A stretch of DNA of 46,553 bases from Pararhodospirillum oryzae (GTDB lineage Bacteria > Pseudomonadota > Alphaproteobacteria > Rhodospirillales > Rhodospirillaceae): positions 1 through 46,553 of the forward strand of contig NZ_BJZO01000032.1 in NCBI RefSeq assembly GCF_007992075.1. The letters are read 5' to 3'. The translations under genes were made by a program, and so were the position numbers. The notes beneath the pieces were generated by a model. That model did no database searches. It was not told where the DNA came from and was given only the letters and a program-made list of their open reading frames with translations. Each line of letters opens with the position of its first letter. Position 1 is the stretch's first letter. Of the stretch, positions 22,512 through 31,472 are shown piece after piece.

Positions 22512-24629
22512 TCAGCGGGCCACCAGGATGAGAACCGAACGCGGCCCCAGCAACACCCGGTCCTGATCCTCCAGGAGCGGCTCCTGGCCCAGGTCAAAGG
22601 CATCCTCGGGCGCGGCCATGCCGGTGTTGGCCACCACGTGCCAGCGCCGCCCGGCGCGGGGCCGGGGCAGGTCGAACCACAGCCCTTCCCAATAGGTGTT
22701 GGTCGCGAGGTACACATCGTCGTCGGCGCCACCCGGCGCGTAGGCCCCGCACAGCATCACCCCAAGCGCCTTGCTCCAGCCCGCCCATTCGGGCCGCCAG
22801 GCCTGGGTGCCGTGAAAGCTGATGTCGGGCAGGCCGACCTGGGCGTCGTCGCGGTGCACGAAGTGATGGCTCCGCCGCAGCACGGGATGCGCCTTGCGAA
22901 AGGCGATCAGGCGTTTGGTGAAGGCCAGCAGGCCGGCATTGGCATCCACCAAGGTCCAGTCGAACCAGGAGATCTCGCTGTCATGGCAATAGGCGTTGTT
23001 GTTGCCGCCCTGACTGCGGGCCACCTCGTCGCCGGCCAGCAGCATGGGGACACCCTGGCTGAACAGGAGCAAGGCCAGGGCGTTGCGCATCTGGCGCGAG
23101 CGCAGGGCGTTGACTTCCTCGTTATTGGTCGGGCCCTCGGCGCCACAGTTCCAGCTGTTGTTGTCGTTGGCGCCGTCGTTGTTGTTCTCGCCGTTGCTCT
23201 CGTTGTGCTTTCCGTTGTACGAGACCAGATCGCACAAGGTAAAGCCGTCGTGACAGGTGACGAAGTTCACGCTGGCCGAGGCGCCCCGGTACCAGTAAAG
23301 ATCCGGCGACCCCTGGAGACGCTGCGCCAGCGCGCCCACGCCGCCTTCGGCGCCGACCAGGAATTTGCGCAGATCGTCGCGGTACTTGCCGTTCCACTCG
23401 GCCCAGCGGCCATAGTTGGGGAACGACCCCACCTGATAGAGCCCGCCCGCGTCCCAGGCCTCGGCCACCAGCTTGCAGCGGGCCAGGATGGGATCATGGG
23501 CCAGGCTTTCGATCAGGGGCGGATTGGCCAGCGGCGCCCCGTTCTGGTCGCGCCCCAGGATGGCCGCCAGATCGAAGCGGAAACCGTCGATGTGGTATTC
23601 CGAGGCCCAGTAGCGCAGGCAGTCGATCACCATGCCCCGAACCACGGGGTGATTGCAGTTCAGCGTATTGCCGGTCCCCGAGAAGTTGTAGTACCAGCCC
23701 TCCGGGGTCAGCATGTAATAGGTTTTGTTGTCGATGCCCCGGAAGGAAATGGTGGGGCCGCGATGGTCGCCCTCGGCGGTGTGGTTGAACACCACGTCCA
23801 GCATCACCTCGATGCCGTGGCGGTGCAGGTCCTTGACCAGGGCCTTGACCTCGTCCACCTGCATGCCGTACTTGCCGGTGGCGGCGAACCCCGCCTTGGG
23901 CGCGAAAAATCCCAAGGTGGAATATCCCCAGTAATTGACCAGGGTTTCGCCGGTTTCCGGATTGCGCCGGCTGTTTTCCCACTCGTCGAACTCGAAAATA
24001 GGCATCAGTTCAACGCAGTTGATTCCGAGGTCGAGCAGATAGGGGATCTTTTCGCGCAGACCCGCGAAGGTCCCGGGCGCCTTGACCCCCGATGACGGAT
24101 GGCGGGTGAAACTGCGCACATGGGTTTCGTAGATCACCAGATCCTCGGTCGGGATCTCCAGGGGCTTGTCGTCCTCCCAGTCGAAATCCTCGAACGCCAG
24201 GCGCGAGCGGTGGGGATAGGGCCGGTCCCATTCCGGATCGCCCATCCAGGTATCGCGTCCGCCGATCACCTTGGCATACGGGTCGCAGACGATGACCCGG
24301 GGGTCGAAGCGCTGTCCGGCCTCGGGGTCCCAGGGGCCTTCGAAGCGATAGCCGTATTCGATTTCCTCGTACTCAAGGCCGAAAACCATGATCGACCACG
24401 TGTTGCCCATGCGAAAGGCGGACGGAATGGGAATTTCCGCCATCGGCTCCGAGGCGCGCTTTTCAAACAGAACCAGGGTGCAGGCGGTGGCGTGGGTCGA
24501 GTAGATCGAGAAGTTGACCCCGCCCGGGACCAAGGTGGCCCCGAAGGGAATGGGCCGTCCGGCGCGGGCGCGGTATCCTCCCAGTTCGTGGGTCGGATAA
24601 TAGTCGATGCGGTCCGTGCCTTCGATCAT
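22512..24629 (-). CDS. glgX: GlgX-type glycogen debranching enzyme (isoamylase family)
   Basis: A 705-residue glycoside hydrolase family 13 protein that cleaves alpha-1,6 branch points in glycogen. An N-terminal carbohydrate-binding/isoamylase domain (GATLVPGGVNFSIYST, ~29-44) precedes the barrel. The conserved regions are visible: DVVFNHTAEG (region I), GFRFDLA with the nucleophile Asp (~352), EAWDAGG with the acid/base Glu (~390), and CHDGFTL. Normal length for GlgX/TreX. The ATG at 24629 overlaps the upstream STAS gene stop (ATGA), so the enzyme is translationally coupled to a signalling protein, which is unusual for a storage-polymer enzyme. Confidence 0.92.
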   Translation of the reverse strand: MIEGTDRIDYYPTHELGGYRARAGRPIPFGATLVPGGVNFSIYSTHATACTLVLFEKRASEPMAEIPIPSAFRMGNTWSIMVFGLEYEEIEYGYRFEGPWDPEAGQRFDPRVIVCDPYAKVIGGRDTWMGDPEWDRPYPHRSRLAFEDFDWEDDKPLEIPTEDLVIYETHVRSFTRHPSSGVKAPGTFAGLREKIPYLLDLGINCVELMPIFEFDEWENSRRNPETGETLVNYWGYSTLGFFAPKAGFAATGKYGMQVDEVKALVKDLHRHGIEVMLDVVFNHTAEGDHRGPTISFRGIDNKTYYMLTPEGWYYNFSGTGNTLNCNHPVVRGMVIDCLRYWASEYHIDGFRFDLAAILGRDQNGAPLANPPLIESLAHDPILARCKLVAEAWDAGGLYQVGSFPNYGRWAEWNGKYRDDLRKFLVGAEGGVGALAQRLQGSPDLYWYRGASASVNFVTCHDGFTLCDLVSYNGKHNESNGENNNDGANDNNSWNCGAEGPTNNEEVNALRSRQMRNALALLLFSQGVPMLLAGDEVARSQGGNNNAYCHDSEISWFDWTLVDANAGLLAFTKRLIAFRKAHPVLRRSHHFVHRDDAQVGLPDISFHGTQAWRPEWAGWSKALGVMLCGAYAPGGADDDVYLATNTYWEGLWFDLPRPRAGRRWHVVANTGMAAPEDAFDLGQEPLLEDQDRVLLGPRSVLILVAR

Positions 24630-24967
24630 GACGTGCCCTCCAGCAAGGCCACCGCTTCTTCCAAGGTGTCGGCCAGGGCGAAAAAGCCGATGAACCCGGT
24701 GTGGCTCATCACGTCCTGGATTTCCTCGCTCACGCCCACCAGCGCGATCCGTCCCTTGCGGGCCTGGAACTGGCGATACAAGGTAAGGAGCATGCGCAAG
24801 CCGGCGCTCGACATGTAATCAACCTGGCTCAGGTCCAAGATCACCCGGTCGATGCCCGCGACGGCCGGCAGGATTTCCCCTTGCACCTCGGGGGCCGTCT
24901 TGCCGTCGATGCTGCCGTCCACCGCGATGACCTTCACGGCCTGGCATTCGCTCACGTTGATGGCCAT
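24626..24967 (-). CDS. STAS-domain protein (anti-anti-sigma type)
   Basis: A 113-residue STAS protein with the acceptor segment DYMSSAGLRML (Ser53/Ser54). The ATG at 24967 has AAGGAG 8 nt upstream; a GTG three codons earlier would overlap that site, so it is rejected. It lies between the AGE epimerase and GlgX genes and overlaps glgX by 4 bp. A second STAS protein with the same class of phospho-site lies three genes downstream, so two inputs may converge on one RsbW-like kinase. Confidence 0.88.
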   Translation of the reverse strand: MAINVSECQAVKVIAVDGSIDGKTAPEVQGEILPAVAGIDRVILDLSQVDYMSSAGLRMLLTLYRQFQARKGRIALVGVSEEIQDVMSHTGFIGFFALADTLEEAVALLEGTS

Positions 24968-25000
24968 GCTCCCCACTCCTTCAGTCCAGCGGATTTCCGA

Positions 25001-26836
25001 TCAGCCCAGCCAGCTCACCGGGCTGACCTTGACCTTGACCCGCACCGGGTGGTCGGTCTTGGGCAAGGTCACGGTCAGGGCCTTGGGATCGAAGGCCGTG
25101 TAGGGCGCGTCGTCGATCAGGCATTCGGTGATGGTGATCGAGCCGGGCGGCAGGATGTCGGGGGCGACGCGCAAGGTGCCGCCAAAGGCGCCGGGCTGGG
25201 GCTTGAAGTGCAGCCACAGCGGTTCGCGGGCGATCAGAAGGTTGATGTAGGTCGCCGACAGCAAGCACAGCTCGGTCGAGTGATAGCCGCTCATGGAGTG
25301 GCTGCCCTTGAAGCGCTCGTTGCCCAGCAGGTACGGCAGGCCATTGCACAAGGTGTTGAAGTAAACGGCGCCGTCGTCGTGATCGAGGAAGAACGCGTTG
25401 TAATACGCCGCCGCCTCGCGCGAATGGCGCAGGTATTCATCGTCGCGCAGCACGCCGTGCATGATCAGATAGCACAAGATGGCCTGTTCTTGCTGCCACC
25501 ACGCCTTGCGGTCGTGCCATACGAAGCGGTGATGGCGCCCGCCCGGCTTCTGGACCCGCTCGACCACGTCGTACCAGCCGCCGCGCTGCTGGTCGGAGCC
25601 GGCTTCGGGCATGACCTCGGCGATCTTGCGCGCGAAGTCCACGTATTCCTGCTTGGGCTTCAGCGAATGCATCCGCATCAGGTTCCAGGCGATCTTCAGG
25701 TTATGGCCCACGACCGCCCGGTTCTGCTGCCAGCCCCAGGACTGATCATGGCTCCAGTCCTCGAAGAAGCGTTCCTGCACGAAGGGGCTGTTCTCGTAGT
25801 CCGGGAAGCGCCGGGTGATGGTGTCGAAGGTGTATTCCAGGAAATCGGCGTGGGCCTGCTCGCCGGTGGCCAGCCACAGGTTGATCAGATAGGCCGGGGC
25901 GTGGTCGCCCACCGAGTTCCAGTTCTTGCGTGCCTTGTTATGGGCCAGCGACTCGGCGCGGGGATCCAGGGTCACGGGGTCGATGTGCGAGAAGTAGCCG
26001 CCGTGCTCGGAGTGATCCTTGTAGTACTTTTCGAACAGATCAATGGTGTGATCGATGTCGAAGCGGATGCGCGGGTCGCCGGTCAGGCGGTAGGTCTGGG
26101 TGGGGCCGGCCAGGGCGTAGATCTGCTCGTACATCGGAATGGCGTCGTAGTCGTCGCCGAATTGCGAACTGAGCAGCTTGGTTTCGCGGGCCCCTTCCAC
26201 CTTGATGCCATGGTACCAGTAGATCAGATTTTCATCCTGATCGAAGAAGCGCATGTGCTCGCGCAGGTATTCGGTGCCCCGCTCGGCCCCTTCCAGGAAC
26301 TCGTCCTTGCCGGTCAGCATGTAGGCCGAGGCAAAGCCATACACCAGGCGGGAAATGGTATCGGTTTCTTGCAGGAAGTCGCCCTTCTTGGTGCCGGCCA
26401 GGTGCAAGATGGTGCGGTAATTGGTGAAATCGATCGGCTGGTTGGGCCAGCCGAACTGCCACTTCAGATAGGAATGGGCGATGGACTCGATCTGGTGAAT
26501 CCACCAGTCCGGTTCCTCGTGGCGCACGCGGCCCGGGCCATCGCCGGGGAAAACCATCCACTGCGCTTCAAAAATCACCTCCTCGTCCTCGGTCGGGTAG
26601 AAGGTGCCGTAAACGTAAACCATCTGCCGGTGCAAGGCCAGCAGGCGGTCCAGCGCGCCCGTGGCGTCGCGGTAGTCTTCTTCCAGGTTGAAGGTGAAGC
26701 GGGCATAGGTCGTCGGCGTCAGATGAACGGTGAACAGCCGGCCGTCCGACGTGCGCAGCCCGAACCGGCGTTCATCCCGATCGTAATTGGTGACATAGCC
26801 GGCGATCGTATCGGAAAACGTGAAATCCAGGCCCAT
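25001..26836 (-). CDS. AGE-family epimerase with extra N-terminal beta domain
   Basis: A 611-residue protein. The central ~400 residues match N-acylglucosamine 2-epimerase/cellobiose 2-epimerase proteins, an (alpha/alpha)6 barrel isomerising sugars: NWNSVGDHAPAYLINLWLAT, DQSWGWQQNRAVVGHNLKIAW, RKAWWQQEQAI with the catalytic-His/Arg-Trp type segments. About 100 N-terminal residues (IAGYVTNYDRDERRFGLRT, VYVYGTFYPTED) look like a small OB-like beta domain, and ~90 C-terminal residues form another beta segment, so it is longer than usual (~400 aa). The start at 26836 is 9 nt after GGAGA; an earlier ATG at 26845 touches that site. First gene of the STAS/glgX/rsbVW operon. Confidence 0.8.
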   Translation of the reverse strand: MGLDFTFSDTIAGYVTNYDRDERRFGLRTSDGRLFTVHLTPTTYARFTFNLEEDYRDATGALDRLLALHRQMVYVYGTFYPTEDEEVIFEAQWMVFPGDGPGRVRHEEPDWWIHQIESIAHSYLKWQFGWPNQPIDFTNYRTILHLAGTKKGDFLQETDTISRLVYGFASAYMLTGKDEFLEGAERGTEYLREHMRFFDQDENLIYWYHGIKVEGARETKLLSSQFGDDYDAIPMYEQIYALAGPTQTYRLTGDPRIRFDIDHTIDLFEKYYKDHSEHGGYFSHIDPVTLDPRAESLAHNKARKNWNSVGDHAPAYLINLWLATGEQAHADFLEYTFDTITRRFPDYENSPFVQERFFEDWSHDQSWGWQQNRAVVGHNLKIAWNLMRMHSLKPKQEYVDFARKIAEVMPEAGSDQQRGGWYDVVERVQKPGGRHHRFVWHDRKAWWQQEQAILCYLIMHGVLRDDEYLRHSREAAAYYNAFFLDHDDGAVYFNTLCNGLPYLLGNERFKGSHSMSGYHSTELCLLSATYINLLIAREPLWLHFKPQPGAFGGTLRVAPDILPPGSITITECLIDDAPYTAFDPKALTVTLPKTDHPVRVKVKVSPVSWLG

Positions 26837-26907
26837 GGCGATCATTCTCCGTATCGATCATGCGAGACGTCGGGCAACGCCCAACTCCCACCCACAATTC
26901 CATTGAA

Positions 26908-26936
26908 AAGATAAAGACAGCTCCCCTAGCGGTCAA
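26908..26936 (-). promoter_or_regulatory. candidate sigma-70 promoter of the epimerase-glgX-rsbVW operon
   Basis: On the minus strand TTGACC (26936-26931), a 17-bp spacer and TATCTT (26913-26908), about 70 bp before the start codon at 26836. The surrounding 26890-27050 is notably AT-rich. Upstream, CTCCAT-ACA-ATGGAG at 26994-27008 is a perfect short palindrome that could be an operator. Confidence 0.55.
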
Positions 26937-27049
26937 TGAAAAATAAAGTAATACCCATTACGTGCATCGCGACAACATAAAAACACACCTCCCTCCATAC
27001 AATGGAGTGACGGTCGCAATACGCTTAATATTTTTGCTGTTTTTCCTGA

Positions 27050-28279
27050 TTACACCTCTTCTTTTTTGAGGGGAAGGGGAATGCCCGTCAAAATCGTATA
27101 AAGATCCGGATCACTCGCTTCCTCGGTCGCGACCACCAGCACGCGGCTGGACTCGTCTAGTGCCAGCACGGTCCGCGCGGCGGGGTTGGTGGCCACGGCC
27201 AGCAGGCCGGCCATCCCCGCCGCCCCGGTTTCGCCCGCCACCATGGCCGGGTCGCCGGCCAGGGGCCGGGCCAGGCGGCGCATGGCCTCGATGGCGGCCG
27301 CGTCGGGAAGGCGCACGAAGGCGCACGCGGCCGTGCGCAGGATTTCCCAGGCCGGCACGGAAACCTCGCCACAGGCCAGGCCGGCGATCAGTGTTTCCAG
27401 GTCCCCGTCGGCCGGGGCGGGATGTCCGGCGACGGCGCTGGCGTACAGGCACGCGGCGCGTTCGGGCTCCACGACGATCAGCCGGGGCGCGTCCAGGCCC
27501 AGACGCTGCCCCAGGCGGGTGATCAGGGCGGCGGCGAGCCCGCCCACGCCCCCTTGAGCCAGGACGTGGGTGGGGGGCTGGGGCAGATCCGCCAGCACCT
27601 CGTCCGCGATCAGGCTGTAGCCGGCCATGATCCGCCCCACGGTTACCTCAATGCAGGGGTCCACGCGCCCGGGGCTCAGGGTATCGGTGATTTCCAGCCA
27701 GCCCTGTTCCATGCATTGCCAGGCGCAATCCGCCACCGCCTGGTCATAGGATCCCCTGCCCCGCACCACTTGCGCCCCCAGGGCCTCCAGGGCCCGCACC
27801 CGGCCCAGGCTGATGGCGGCGGGCACGAAGATCTCGGCCTTGCATCCGATCTGGCGCGCCCCCCAGGCCACGGCGCGGCCGTGGTTGCCATCGGTGGCGG
27901 CGGCGGCGGTGAACGAGGCGCACGAGGCACGCTCCTTCCCGGCCAGCAGGGCCTCGGGCGTGACCCCCAGGCGGTCGGCCAGGGCGAGGGCCAGGGCATA
28001 GGGCGCCCCCAGGGCCTTGAAACTGCCGACACCCAGGCGTTTGCCCTCGTCCTTCACATCGACCCGCGCCACGCCCAGGGCCCGCGCCAGCGCCGGCAGG
28101 GCCCGGAGCGGCGTGGGCGCGTAGGCCGGGCAGGCCCGGATCACCCGCGCGGCCTGCCCGCAGGCGTCCGGCGTCAGCCCGACGCACCCGACCTGATGGC
28201 GGGGCCAGTCGGGGGACCAGCCGGGACCGGCCAGCAGGCGGGCATCCGTGCTGACGGGAAATTCCGTGAGCCCGGTCAT
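27050..28279 (-). CDS. dpaL: diaminopropionate ammonia-lyase-like PLP enzyme
   Basis: A 409-residue fold-type II PLP enzyme of the diaminopropionate ammonia-lyase (DpaL) family, converting 2,3-diaminopropionate to pyruvate and ammonia. The Schiff-base lysine is K88 in GVGSFKALGAPYAL; TDGNHGRAVAW and the Gly-rich QGGVGGLAAA loop bind the cofactor phosphate; GETGAAGMAGL closes the active site. The ATG at 28279 overlaps the aminotransferase stop by 4 bp. It is the last gene of the long leftward operon. A related threonine/serine dehydratase-type specificity is possible, but the motif order and length favour DpaL. Confidence 0.85.
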   Translation of the reverse strand: MTGLTEFPVSTDARLLAGPGWSPDWPRHQVGCVGLTPDACGQAARVIRACPAYAPTPLRALPALARALGVARVDVKDEGKRLGVGSFKALGAPYALALALADRLGVTPEALLAGKERASCASFTAAAATDGNHGRAVAWGARQIGCKAEIFVPAAISLGRVRALEALGAQVVRGRGSYDQAVADCAWQCMEQGWLEITDTLSPGRVDPCIEVTVGRIMAGYSLIADEVLADLPQPPTHVLAQGGVGGLAAALITRLGQRLGLDAPRLIVVEPERAACLYASAVAGHPAPADGDLETLIAGLACGEVSVPAWEILRTAACAFVRLPDAAAIEAMRRLARPLAGDPAMVAGETGAAGMAGLLAVATNPAARTVLALDESSRVLVVATEEASDPDLYTILTGIPLPLKKEEV

Positions 28280-29577
28280 GACACACACTCCAAGGCACCG
28301 GCGAAGGCCTCCAGGCAGGCTTCAACCTCGGCCGCGCCGATGGTAAGCGGCGGCAGCAAACGCAGCACGGCGCCCTCGCGCCCCCCGGTTTCCACGATCA
28401 CCCCGGCCTGGAACAACGCCGCTTGCAGCGCGTCGGCGGTGGCCCCGGAATCGGTTTCGATCCCCAGCATCAGGCCCAGCCCGCGCACCTCGCGAATTTT
28501 CGGATGGCCGGCCGTTCGCCGGGCCAGGTCTTCCTTCAGGCGCGCCCCCACCCGGGCGGCGTTGTCGGGCAAGGCGTCGCGGGCGATCACTTCCAAGGTT
28601 GCCTTGCCGGCCACCAGGGCGATGGACTGCCCCCGGAACGTGCCGATGTGATCGCCCGGGCGCCACACATCCAAGCGGCGATCGAACAACAGGAGCGACA
28701 GCGGATAGCCGCCGCCGATCCCCTTGGACACGCAGATCAGATCGGGCTGGATGCCATCATCCTCATAGGCGAACCAGCGCCCGGCCCGCCCCAGGCCCGA
28801 CTGGATTTCATCCAGGCCCAGCAAGATCCCGTGGCGCCGGCACAAGGCCTCGACCTCGCGCAGGAAGCCCGGCGGCGGCACGATGGTTCCCCCCTCGCCC
28901 TGCACGGCTTCCAGAAGCACCAGTCCGGGCAGCTCCTGGCCGGCGTGGTCGTCCTCGATCATCAGCCGCAACTGGGCAAGGCAGAACCCGGCCGCCGCCT
29001 CGGGGGTACGAAAGGGCTCGGGAAAGCGCAAGGGGTAGGGATAGGGGCAAAAGGCGACCTGCCCGGCCATCAAAAGCCCGGCCTCGCGCAGGCGCCGCGA
29101 CGACGACACCGCGAGCGCGCCCTGGCCCATGCCATGATAGCCGCCGTGAAAGGCGATCACCCCCCGCCGCCCGGTGGCCCGCGCCGCCAGCTTGAGCGCC
29201 GCTTCCACCGCGTCGGAGCCGGTGGGGCCACAGAAATGGATCTTGTGGGTTCGGGCCAGGTCCCCGGGCAAGACGCCGTGCAAGGTCTCGACGAACGAGA
29301 GCTTGGCATCGGTCAGCAGATCCAGGCTGTTGCCCACCGGCCGGGCCTGGGCCGCCAGGGCGGCTTGCACGTCGGGGTGGTTGTGGCCCAGCAGCAAGAC
29401 GCCGGCCCCCCCCAGGAAATCCAGGAAACGGCGTCCGTCCTGGTCGATCAGCCACGGCCCTTGCGCGGCCACGAACACCCGGGGAAAGCGTCCGGCATAG
29501 CTGCGGGCCGAGGATTCCCAGGCGCTGGAGGCCGCGACCGGAGACGCGAAACCGGCGTCGTCGGAGACACCCTCCAT
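28276..29577 (-). CDS. class III aminotransferase (diaminobutyrate/EctB-like)
   Basis: A 433-residue fold-type I PLP aminotransferase. The cofactor lysine is K285 (CVSKGIGGGYPLS) and D256 (LGLDEIQSG) pairs with the pyridine nitrogen; GPTGSDAVEAALKLA and FHGGYHGM bind the phosphate and ring. The overall pattern is that of diaminobutyrate-2-oxoglutarate transaminases (EctB/Dat/DoeD). GTG at 29580 and ATG at 29577 are both in frame; ATG overlaps the upstream stop (TGATG) and has GGAGG at 7-nt spacing. Together with DpaL it suggests metabolism of diamino acids. EctA and EctC are absent, so ectoine synthesis is not indicated. Confidence 0.85.
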   Translation of the reverse strand: MEGVSDDAGFASPVAASSAWESSARSYAGRFPRVFVAAQGPWLIDQDGRRFLDFLGGAGVLLLGHNHPDVQAALAAQARPVGNSLDLLTDAKLSFVETLHGVLPGDLARTHKIHFCGPTGSDAVEAALKLAARATGRRGVIAFHGGYHGMGQGALAVSSSRRLREAGLLMAGQVAFCPYPYPLRFPEPFRTPEAAAGFCLAQLRLMIEDDHAGQELPGLVLLEAVQGEGGTIVPPPGFLREVEALCRRHGILLGLDEIQSGLGRAGRWFAYEDDGIQPDLICVSKGIGGGYPLSLLLFDRRLDVWRPGDHIGTFRGQSIALVAGKATLEVIARDALPDNAARVGARLKEDLARRTAGHPKIREVRGLGLMLGIETDSGATADALQAALFQAGVIVETGGREGAVLRLLPPLTIGAAEVEACLEAFAGALECVS

Positions 29578-31472
29578 CACGCCACCTCCCCCGGGGCGGG
29601 CACGAAGGCCGAACGCGGTCCCTTCCAGCGCACCATCAAGATGGTGATGTCATCGCTTTGCGCGGCCCCGTTGGCAAAGCCGTGCACGGCGCCCAGCAAG
29701 GTCCGGGTCACGTCCGCCGGGGACCCTCGCGCGGCCAGGTCGCCTTGCAAGGTGGTGGTGATGCGCTCCACCTTGAACATCTCGTGGGTGGGGTTCATCG
29801 CCTCGTTGACGCCATCGGTGTACAGCAGCACGGCATCGCCGGGTTGCAGATCGATCCGCGCCGTCTGGTAGGCGTACTCGGCGATGAAGCCCAGGGCGAG
29901 ACCGCCTTCCTTCTTGAGAATCTCGGCCTTGCCATCGGGGGTCAGGCGCCCGGGCAGCTCATGCCCCCCGTCGCAGTAGGTCACGACCCCGGTTTCCAGA
30001 TCCAGGACACAGGCAAACACGGTGACAAACATTTCGGACGGGTTGTCGGTCGTCAACTGGCGGTTGACCCGGGCCATGATCTGGTCGAGCGGCAGATCGG
30101 TGGCGAGCGCCACGTTTTTGAACAAGGCCTTGGCAATGGCCATGAACAGGGCCGCCGGCACCCCCTTGTCGGACACGTCGCCGATCAGGAAGAACAAGCG
30201 GCGATCGTCCAGCATGAAGAAGTCGTAGAGATCGCCCCCCACCGCCTTGGCCGGCTCCATGACCGCGTGCAACTCGAATTCGGGGTGATCGGGAAAGGCG
30301 AAATCGGTGGGTACGATATGGCTTTGGATATCGCGCGCCACCGACAGCTCGCTTTCGATGCGTTCCTTGGCCGCCGAGGTTTCGGCCAGCAGCTTCTGAT
30401 CGCGCCGGAAGTTTTCCATGGTGCGGGCCAGGCGCCCGATTTCATCGCGCCCGGTCGTGGACGGCCCCGCCACCGAGGTATCGCCCCGCGACAGGGCATT
30501 GAGCACGCGAATGGCGGCATTGAGAGGACGAAACGAAATGCGCAAATACCAGTGCAAGGCGGCCAGGAACAAGGCCAGCTCGGTCCCGACCACGCCATAG
30601 CTCAAGGTCGACAGCAGCAGGGCCTGGCGCCACGGTCCGGTGATGTCGCGCGACACCGCGAACACGGCGGCCCGATCGCCCTCCATGCCCTGCAAGGGCA
30701 GCAGGGTGCTTTCGATCACCCGGCCGTCCACCGACACCCGGACCAGCCTGCCGTTGGCGGGCGCGTTCTGGGCCACAAGCGGGTTGCCCGGCCACTGGGG
30801 GGCGCCCTCGGCCACCACGGTGCGGCCGTCGGGGGCCAGCAGGAATACCGGGGTGCCGGTGGTGGCCTCCAGCTCGGGCAACAGCGCGCTGGCATCAACC
30901 AGCAACGCCACCGCCCCGGCCGCGCCAAAGCGGGTGAAAACGGGCGCGCCCACGGCGATCAGCACCCGGGGCGGATGGCCGGCCTGGGGATCGGGGACGG
31001 CCACCAGTCCTTGCATGCCCCGGGTCGCGCCCAGCAGTCCCGCGAGACGCGCCCCGGTCAGGAAGCGCGCCGGCCCCGGGTGCGACGCGCTCACCACCGT
31101 GCCGTCGGCGCGGACGACCTCCAGGTCCGCGCCGGGCAGGCGCGCGCGCACCCGCGCCAGAAGATCGGCGAAAAAGGGATCGGACGACACGGAAGAGGGG
31201 CTGGAACCGGGAGCAGGAAGGGCGCCCGACGCCGGCTCGGCCAGGGCCCGAACCACCAGATCGTTGTTGGGCAGCGCGGCAATTTCGTCCTTCAGGCCGC
31301 GCATCTCGGCATTGAAGGCGCCGGTCCAGGCGTTGCGATGGCCGGCGATTTCGGCCTGTTCAAAGCGGCGTTCGGCCTCGGCGAGGCGCAGGCGGCCTTC
31401 CAGCACCACGATCGCGGTCACGGCGATGAAGCACAGGGAAACCCCCAAGGTCAGGCGGGTGCGCAGCATCAT
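29577..31472 (-). CDS. RsbU/SpoIIE-like PP2C phosphatase with membrane sensor and HAMP
   Basis: A 631-residue membrane protein. A transmembrane helix (~7-24) and a second (~285-308) flank a periplasmic sensory domain of cache-like size; a HAMP-like linker (~310-360) follows; residues ~390-631 are a PP2C (SpoIIE/RsbU) domain with GGDLYDFFMLDD (~417), LIGDVSDKGVPAALFMA and LLYTDGVNEA, SDDITILMV carrying the metal-binding aspartates. It would dephosphorylate a STAS protein on signal; the STAS/RsbW genes 3-8 kb downstream on the same strand are obvious candidates. The ATG at 31472 overlaps the GNAT stop (ATGA). Confidence 0.9.
   Translation of the reverse strand: MMLRTRLTLGVSLCFIAVTAIVVLEGRLRLAEAERRFEQAEIAGHRNAWTGAFNAEMRGLKDEIAALPNNDLVVRALAEPASGALPAPGSSPSSVSSDPFFADLLARVRARLPGADLEVVRADGTVVSASHPGPARFLTGARLAGLLGATRGMQGLVAVPDPQAGHPPRVLIAVGAPVFTRFGAAGAVALLVDASALLPELEATTGTPVFLLAPDGRTVVAEGAPQWPGNPLVAQNAPANGRLVRVSVDGRVIESTLLPLQGMEGDRAAVFAVSRDITGPWRQALLLSTLSYGVVGTELALFLAALHWYLRISFRPLNAAIRVLNALSRGDTSVAGPSTTGRDEIGRLARTMENFRRDQKLLAETSAAKERIESELSVARDIQSHIVPTDFAFPDHPEFELHAVMEPAKAVGGDLYDFFMLDDRRLFFLIGDVSDKGVPAALFMAIAKALFKNVALATDLPLDQIMARVNRQLTTDNPSEMFVTVFACVLDLETGVVTYCDGGHELPGRLTPDGKAEILKKEGGLALGFIAEYAYQTARIDLQPGDAVLLYTDGVNEAMNPTHEMFKVERITTTLQGDLAARGSPADVTRTLLGAVHGFANGAAQSDDITILMVRWKGPRSAFVPAPGEVA

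Noticed and set aside
28276-29577. Ectoine biosynthesis operon
   Set aside because: Only the EctB-like aminotransferase type is present; no EctA, EctC or EctD homologue is adjacent.
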